A DNA stretch of 64,000 bases from Bradyrhizobium iriomotense (lineage in GTDB: Bacteria; Pseudomonadota; Alphaproteobacteria; Rhizobiales; Xanthobacteraceae): NCBI RefSeq assembly GCF_030160715.1, contig NZ_BSOW01000002.1, forward strand, positions 124,001 to 188,000. Direction: 5' to 3'. Of the stretch, positions 59,987-64,000 are shown piece after piece. Within the stretch, counting starts at the first letter, position 1, and each line of letters opens with the position of its first letter. Made by a program: the position numbers and the translations under genes. The notes beneath the pieces were generated by a model. The model was not told the DNA's origin. It worked only from the letters and a program-made list of their open reading frames with translations, and searched no databases.

Positions 59987-60463
59987 AAGCCCGATTGGGC
60001 TGCAAAAACCTCTTGGAATATCCCGTGGGAACGACTACGTTCCGGTCAAACATCGGTGCCGGCCCCGTTGACCTACGGGCGAAAGCCGGGCTCTCGAGGC
60101 GAGAGCTGCACTGGATTGAAGGTTCCAAGCCGCAGGTCCTGTTAAGCGCGATGGCCCGTGGAGCTGCGCCGCTTTCCGACCGCAAAGTGAACGAAAGCCT
60201 GATATTGCGCTTGAAGATTTACGCAAGAAACCAGGGCTTGTTTCGGCAGGCAGGATAAACGGGTTCGCTGGCGATAGGCGCTGGCGGGTGGGGAACGCGT
60301 CTTGGTTGAACGCGAAGGTCAACGACATCGGCAGGGACCTTGGTCGGGACTCGGGCATGGATGCGCGCGGCGCGCGTGCCAGACCTGCGCCGCAGCAATT
60401 TAGGTCACTCTCAACAGCGGTAACGCGTACGAAGTTTTCAAGGGCTGGAATTAAAGGCAGGAC
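59987..60463. other. 477-bp intergenic region between prmC and the DUF4167 gene
   Basis: No gene is convincingly supported. An 87-codon plus-strand frame (59995-60258, TTG start) has plausible composition but no ribosome binding site and no family. The right half contains AACGCGAAGGTCAACGACAT and TCACTCTCAACAGCGGTAAC; I see no clear promoter in it. Confidence 0.4.
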
Positions 60464-61228
60464 ATGAGAAACGGTCAGAACAAGCAGCGGATGCGCAACC
60501 GGAATAATAACAACAACAATAATAACCGGCGCGGCCAGAACCCGATGACCCGGGTTTACGAATCCAACGGACCCGACATCAAGATCCGCGGCACCGCCTC
60601 GCACATCGCTGAGAAATATCTCCAGCTCGCGCGTGACGCGCGCTCCTCCGGCGACCCCGTTGCGGCCGAGAACTACTACCAGCACGCCGAACATTATTTC
60701 CGCCTGATTGCCGCGGCCCAGGAGCAATTCCGCCAGAACCAGCAGCAGCCGCGCGGCGGTGAAGAAGTCGTCGTCAGCGACGACAGTGATGACGATGGCG
60801 AGACCTTCTCCAATTTCGGCCAGGAGCCCGGCTTCGTCCCGCAGCCCCAGCAGCAGCAACCCTATATGCGCGATCGCGACCATCAGCGTGACCACCAGCG
60901 TGGCGAGGGCCAGCCCTATCAGCGTGACCAGCAGCAGCCGCGCGAGCATCGCGATCGCGACCACCGTCCGCAGCCGCAATATCAGCCCCAGCCGCAACCG
61001 CAGAACCAGCCGCAGCCGGTGATTGCTGATGCCGGCAGCGTCGATCGCCTGCCGTCCTTCATCACCGGCGCGCAGCCACAGATCAATGGCGGCCAGGGCG
61101 GCTTCGAAGGTAGCGGCGGTGGTGGTGGTGAGCGCTATCCGCGGCGGCGCCGACGGCCGCATGGCCCGCGCCCCGAACGCGAGGCAGCGCCAGCCGCCTC
61201 GAGCGACGATCTCGCGCCCGGCGAGTAA
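60464..61228 (+). CDS. DUF4167 protein, Asn/Gln/Arg-rich
   Basis: A 254-residue protein of the alphaproteobacterial DUF4167 family. The N-terminal domain (residues about 25-85: MTRVYESNGPDIKIRGTAS, HIAEKYLQLARDARSSGDPV, AAENYYQHAEHYFRLIAAA) is the conserved part. Before it is a run of eight Asn, encoded by AAT/AAC repeats. After residue 85 it is disordered, Gln/Pro/Arg/Asp-rich (QPQPQPQNQPQP), with a Gly run and a basic patch YPRRRRRPHGPR near the end. It probably binds RNA, by composition. It is followed by a strong terminator (61262-61289). Confidence 0.88.
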   Translation: MRNGQNKQRMRNRNNNNNNNNRRGQNPMTRVYESNGPDIKIRGTASHIAEKYLQLARDARSSGDPVAAENYYQHAEHYFRLIAAAQEQFRQNQQQPRGGEEVVVSDDSDDDGETFSNFGQEPGFVPQPQQQQPYMRDRDHQRDHQRGEGQPYQRDQQQPREHRDRDHRPQPQYQPQPQPQNQPQPVIADAGSVDRLPSFITGAQPQINGGQGGFEGSGGGGGERYPRRRRRPHGPRPEREAAPAASSDDLAPGE

Positions 61229-61261
61229 GCCGCAAAGCGCGCTTCGATTTATCCGACACGA

Positions 61262-61289
61262 AAAACGCCCCGGCCCGCCGGGGCGTTTT
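61262..61289. terminator. Intrinsic terminator, probably bidirectional
   Basis: AAAACGCCCCGG, CCCG loop, CCGGGGCGTTTT: a 12-bp perfect stem with A and T tails on both sides. It lies between the convergent DUF4167 and methyltransferase genes (61294), so it would serve both. Confidence 0.85.
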
Positions 61290-61293
61290 GCTG

Positions 61294-62037
61294 TCAGCTC
61301 CGTGTCGCCGCCGTCGAGGACGGCACCAACACGGGCTTGAGCGAGGGGATCAGCCGCGCGCGTTCGCGCTTCGCCGGGATCACGCGGTAGACCTGCTTGG
61401 TCGCTTCCACGATGTGCACGCCGGCGAACGGCAGCGACAGTGCGACGCCTGCGCGCTCCCACATCAGCGCCGACTTCAACAGCCAGCCGCCGGCATAGGG
61501 CGGCATGAACAGCGCCTCGCCCCAGGCGGTCGGCGTGAACCAGGTCTGGCGCAACAGGTCGGTGATCTGTGCGCGCGAATACGGCCGGCCATGGCCGAAC
61601 GGCGTATTCTCGGTGCGCGTCCACACTCCCCGCCGGTTCGGGATCACCGCAATCACGCGGCCCGATGGCGCCAGCACCCGCCACACCTCGCGCAGCAGCG
61701 CCGCCGGGTCGTCGCAGATTTCCAGCGCGTGGACCAAGAGGATGCGATCGACCGCGGCATCCGGCAACGGCAGCGAGAACTCATCGACCAGCGAGGCCAG
61801 CGCGGGCCGGCCGGTCGGCCATTTCAGCACGCCCTGGGCGGCCGGCATGAAGGCGATGCACCGCTCCGCATCCTCGCGGAACAGGCCGAGATAGGGGGTG
61901 GGATAGCCGATGCCGAGCACTCGCTGCCCTTCGGCACCCGGCCAGCGCTCCTTGATCCCGCGATTGATCAATTGGCGCGCCACGATTCCGAGGCGGCGCG
62001 AGTAGAAGTCTCGCAGATCAATGACATCGATGCTCAT
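61294..62037 (-). CDS. SAM-dependent methyltransferase
   Basis: A 247-residue class I methyltransferase. VLGIGYPTPYLGLF is motif I (GxG loop with GIG). LPDAAVDRILLVHALEICDD is motif II, and REVWRVLAPSGRVIAVIPNR follows. After that it keeps NTPFGHGRPYSRAQITDLLR, a segment seen in methyltransferases of this type. The target is unknown. The C-terminus ends close to the shared terminator. It is divergent from the glyoxalase II-like gene. Confidence 0.85.
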   Translation of the reverse strand: MSIDVIDLRDFYSRRLGIVARQLINRGIKERWPGAEGQRVLGIGYPTPYLGLFREDAERCIAFMPAAQGVLKWPTGRPALASLVDEFSLPLPDAAVDRILLVHALEICDDPAALLREVWRVLAPSGRVIAVIPNRRGVWTRTENTPFGHGRPYSRAQITDLLRQTWFTPTAWGEALFMPPYAGGWLLKSALMWERAGVALSLPFAGVHIVEATKQVYRVIPAKRERARLIPSLKPVLVPSSTAATRS

Positions 62038-62145
62038 GACCGCAATGTACCATGCGCCCGGCAGCCTGGGCGCGCGGAATATTGCATTGCCTGCGCAACG
62101 TTAACGCCATATCTGTTTGGCGGGGCTGAGCGCGATGGAGATGTC

Positions 62146-62913
62146 ATGGCCGCCGAAATTCGTACTTTCAACTGTTTAAACGACAATTTCGGTTATCTGA
62201 TCCACGATACGGAAACCAAGGCAACCGCGTCGATCGACGCGCCGGAAGCCGGGCCGATCCTCAAGGCGCTGGAGCGCGAGGACTGGACGCTCACCGACAT
62301 CCTGATCACCCATCATCATGGCGACCATGTCGGCGGCGCCGCGGAGCTGAAGCAGAAATATAATTGCCGCGTCGTCGCGCCGCATGACAAGACGACGAAA
62401 ATCGCCAATGTCGATTTGCGCGTCGTCAATGCCGATATCGTCAAGGTCGGCAGCCTGCTCGCGCGTGTGCTGGAGACGCCCGGTCATACGCTCGATCACA
62501 TCTCCTACGTGTTCGACGCGGAGAAGACGGTGTTCGCCGCCGACACGCTGTTCTCGATCGGCTGCGGTCGCGTGTTCGAAGGCAACTACCCGATGATGTG
62601 GGATTCGCTCCTGAAGCTGCGGGCGCTGCCCGACGACTTCAAGCTCTATTGCGGCCACGAATACACCGCCTCCAACGTCAAGTTCGCGCTCACCATCGAG
62701 CCGGACAATCAGGCGCTTCAGGCCCGCGCGGCGGAGGTGACGAAGCTTCGTGCCGAGAACAAGCCCACGATCCCCTCACTGCTTGGTGATGAGAAGCGAG
62801 CAAATGTGTTCCTCAGGGCTGATGAACCCTCGGTCGCAGCCAGGCTACACATGAAGGGCGCGGACGGCGCCGCGATATTCGGCGAATTGCGCGAACGCAA
62901 GAACAAGTCCTGA
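62146..62913 (+). CDS. gloB: Hydroxyacylglutathione hydrolase (glyoxalase II)
   Basis: A 255-residue metallo-beta-lactamase-fold enzyme. The metal motif is T55HHHGDH61 in DILITHHHGDHVGGAAEL, with His in TPGHTLDHISYVF and Asp in VFAADTLFSIGCGRVFEG, then KLYCGHEYTASNVKFALTIE, the typical glyoxalase II GHEYT. It hydrolyses S-lactoylglutathione to lactate and glutathione. The ATG at 62146 (MAAEIRTFNCLNDNFGYLI) matches the family start. The cupin gene follows after nine bases. Confidence 0.95.
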   Translation: MAAEIRTFNCLNDNFGYLIHDTETKATASIDAPEAGPILKALEREDWTLTDILITHHHGDHVGGAAELKQKYNCRVVAPHDKTTKIANVDLRVVNADIVKVGSLLARVLETPGHTLDHISYVFDAEKTVFAADTLFSIGCGRVFEGNYPMMWDSLLKLRALPDDFKLYCGHEYTASNVKFALTIEPDNQALQARAAEVTKLRAENKPTIPSLLGDEKRANVFLRADEPSVAARLHMKGADGAAIFGELRERKNKS

Positions 62914-62922
62914 CGGGGATCG

Positions 62923-63345
62923 ATGCCGACCGCAGCCGAGATCATCGCGCGCCTGGAGCTGAGACCGCATCCCGAGGGCGGGCATTACCGCGAGACGTTT
63001 CGCGATCAGGCGACCGACGCGCAAGGGCGCTCGCGCTCGACCTCGATCTATTTCCTGCTGGCGCGCGGCGAGCGCTCGCACTGGCATCGCATCGATGCGG
63101 TCGAGGTCTGGCACTATTATGCCGGCAGCCCCTTGACGCTACGCATCGCGCATGAGGGCTGCTCGCAGCACGAGGTGCGGCTCGGCACCGATCTTGCGCA
63201 CGGCGAGCGGCCGCAGGCGATCGTGCCCGCGCAGGCCTGGCAGATGGCGGAGACGACCGGCGAATGGACGCTGGTCGGCTGCACCGTGGCACCGGCCTTC
63301 GAGTTCGCAAAGTTCGAGCTCGCACCGAAGGGCTGGGAGCCTTAA
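62923..63345 (+). CDS. Cupin-domain protein, DUF985 family
   Basis: A 140-residue cupin. MPTAAEIIARLELRPHPEGG and HYRETFRD are the DUF985 opening. It continues RSRSTSIYFLLARGERSHWH, EVWHYYAGSPLTLRIAH, PAQAWQMAETTGEWTLVGCT, with the metal-binding His of a beta-barrel cupin. Function unknown. It lies nine bases after gloB, so it is probably cotranscribed. Confidence 0.9.
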   Translation: MPTAAEIIARLELRPHPEGGHYRETFRDQATDAQGRSRSTSIYFLLARGERSHWHRIDAVEVWHYYAGSPLTLRIAHEGCSQHEVRLGTDLAHGERPQAIVPAQAWQMAETTGEWTLVGCTVAPAFEFAKFELAPKGWEP

Positions 63346-63361
63346 GGGCTCGCCAACGCCC

Positions 63362-64000
63362 TCACCGCTTCCGCAACACCATGTCCTTCGCCGCAATCAG
63401 GCCGCCGCCGGCGATCAGGACCGCGGCGATCGCGATGCTGGCGCTGGCTTTCGCAAAGCCGGCCGCAATCAAGAATGCCGTCGAGAGCAGCGGCGTCGCA
63501 TAGGACGCAGCACCGAGCACGCGGATGTCGCCACGCTTCATGCCGATGTCCCAGGCGTAAAACGCGGCGCCCACAGGGCCGACGCCGAGCGCGATCACCG
63601 AGAGCCATTGCAGCGTGGTCTCCGGCCACACCGTGGTCTCGAGCGCGGCATGCATCAGCGCGGCGAGTAGCGCGGTGGCAAGGCAGAAGCCGGCAACCGC
63701 ATCGGTCGGCACCGCCTTCAGCCGGCGCGACAGCACCGAATAGCTGGCCCAGACGAAGGCGGCGATGAAGGCCGCGATCAGCCCGGGCAACTGGCCCTGC
63801 GCGAAGCCGGATGCATTGCCGGCGAACAGCAGCACGGTGCCCATGAGGCCGAGCACGGCTCCGACGACGTGATGCACGGCGAGACGCTCGCCCGGCAGGA
63901 AGGACGAGAACAGCACGATCAGCAATGGCCAGAGATAATTGAGCAGACCTGCTTCGGCTGGCGGCGCGAATCGCAGCGCGAGGAAATAGAGCGCGTGGTA
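63362..64000 (-). CDS. EamA-family transporter, 5' end beyond the window
   Basis: The C-terminal 212 codons of a ten-helix DMT-superfamily transporter. The visible part shows GLLNYLWPLLIVLFSSFLPG (a conserved EamA NYLWP-type block), GAVLGLMGTVLLFAGNASGF, ALGVGPVGAAFYAWDIGMKR and LGAASYATPLLSTAFLIAAG. The start lies beyond base 64000. The substrate is unknown. It converges with the cupin gene. Confidence 0.88.
   Translation of the reverse strand, partial: YHALYFLALRFAPPAEAGLLNYLWPLLIVLFSSFLPGERLAVHHVVGAVLGLMGTVLLFAGNASGFAQGQLPGLIAAFIAAFVWASYSVLSRRLKAVPTDAVAGFCLATALLAALMHAALETTVWPETTLQWLSVIALGVGPVGAAFYAWDIGMKRGDIRVLGAASYATPLLSTAFLIAAGFAKASASIAIAAVLIAGGGLIAAKDMVLRKR

Noticed and set aside
59995..60258. 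87-codon frame upstream of the DUF4167 gene
   Set aside because: TTG start without a ribosome binding site and no family match; it could be leader RNA instead.

Overview
The window looks like chromosomal DNA of a Bradyrhizobium-type alphaproteobacterium (Nitrobacteraceae, Rhizobiales). The basis is high G+C, the families present (DUF4167, DUF3108, DUF1178, cobST, PtsP of the nitrogen-type PTS, a short FtsZ paralogue), gene orders such as aroK-aroB and lysC-ptsP-prfA-prmC, and many small palindromic intergenic repeats. This is recognition from sequence, not a database match. No rRNA, tRNA, CRISPR array or insertion sequence was seen.

Layout. 1-6060: end of an S4 RNA-binding gene, a SUV3-like helicase, a DUF3108 exported protein and rpmB. 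6060-8100: a visibly A+T-richer patch with a frameshifted KAP-type P-loop NTPase and a truncated copy of a DUF2235 gene whose intact copy lies at 12235-13557. 8200-13560: a HTH/coiled-coil protein next to a short FtsZ paralogue, small hypothetical genes and the intact DUF2235 gene. 13820-20650: PilZ protein, membrane protein, Old Yellow Enzyme-type oxidoreductase, and a tight cobS-GNAT-cobT-phytase-like operon. 20960-25710: DedA protein, two divergent citrate-synthase-like genes (one with a fused DNA-binding domain), a J-domain protein and BolA. 25870-33490: CorC/HlyC-type protein, aroB, aroK, xerD, accA and an L,D-transpeptidase lipoprotein.

33660-41810 is a likely amide or urea catabolic cluster: a branched-chain/amide-type ABC transporter (LivFGMH type plus a Tat-exported binding protein), an amidase, a second binding-protein-like sensor and a divergent MarR regulator with a palindrome between them. 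42100-64000 is mostly housekeeping: secA (good promoter and a candidate leader peptide), a parvulin PPIase, argJ, mutT, methyltransferases, comF, a glutaredoxin-nitrilase-DUF1178 operon, ubiG, lysC, ptsP, prfA, prmC, a DUF4167 protein, a glyoxalase II-like hydrolase, a cupin and two EamA transporters, the second cut by the window end.

The most interesting points are the ftsZ-paralogue block lying between two direct copies of the DUF2235 5' region, the candidate leader peptide and hairpin ahead of secA, the possibly cytoplasmic AmiC-like sensor paired with MarR instead of AmiR, the helix-turn-helix citrate synthase facing its paralogue across palindromes, and at least seven families of dispersed palindromic repeats.
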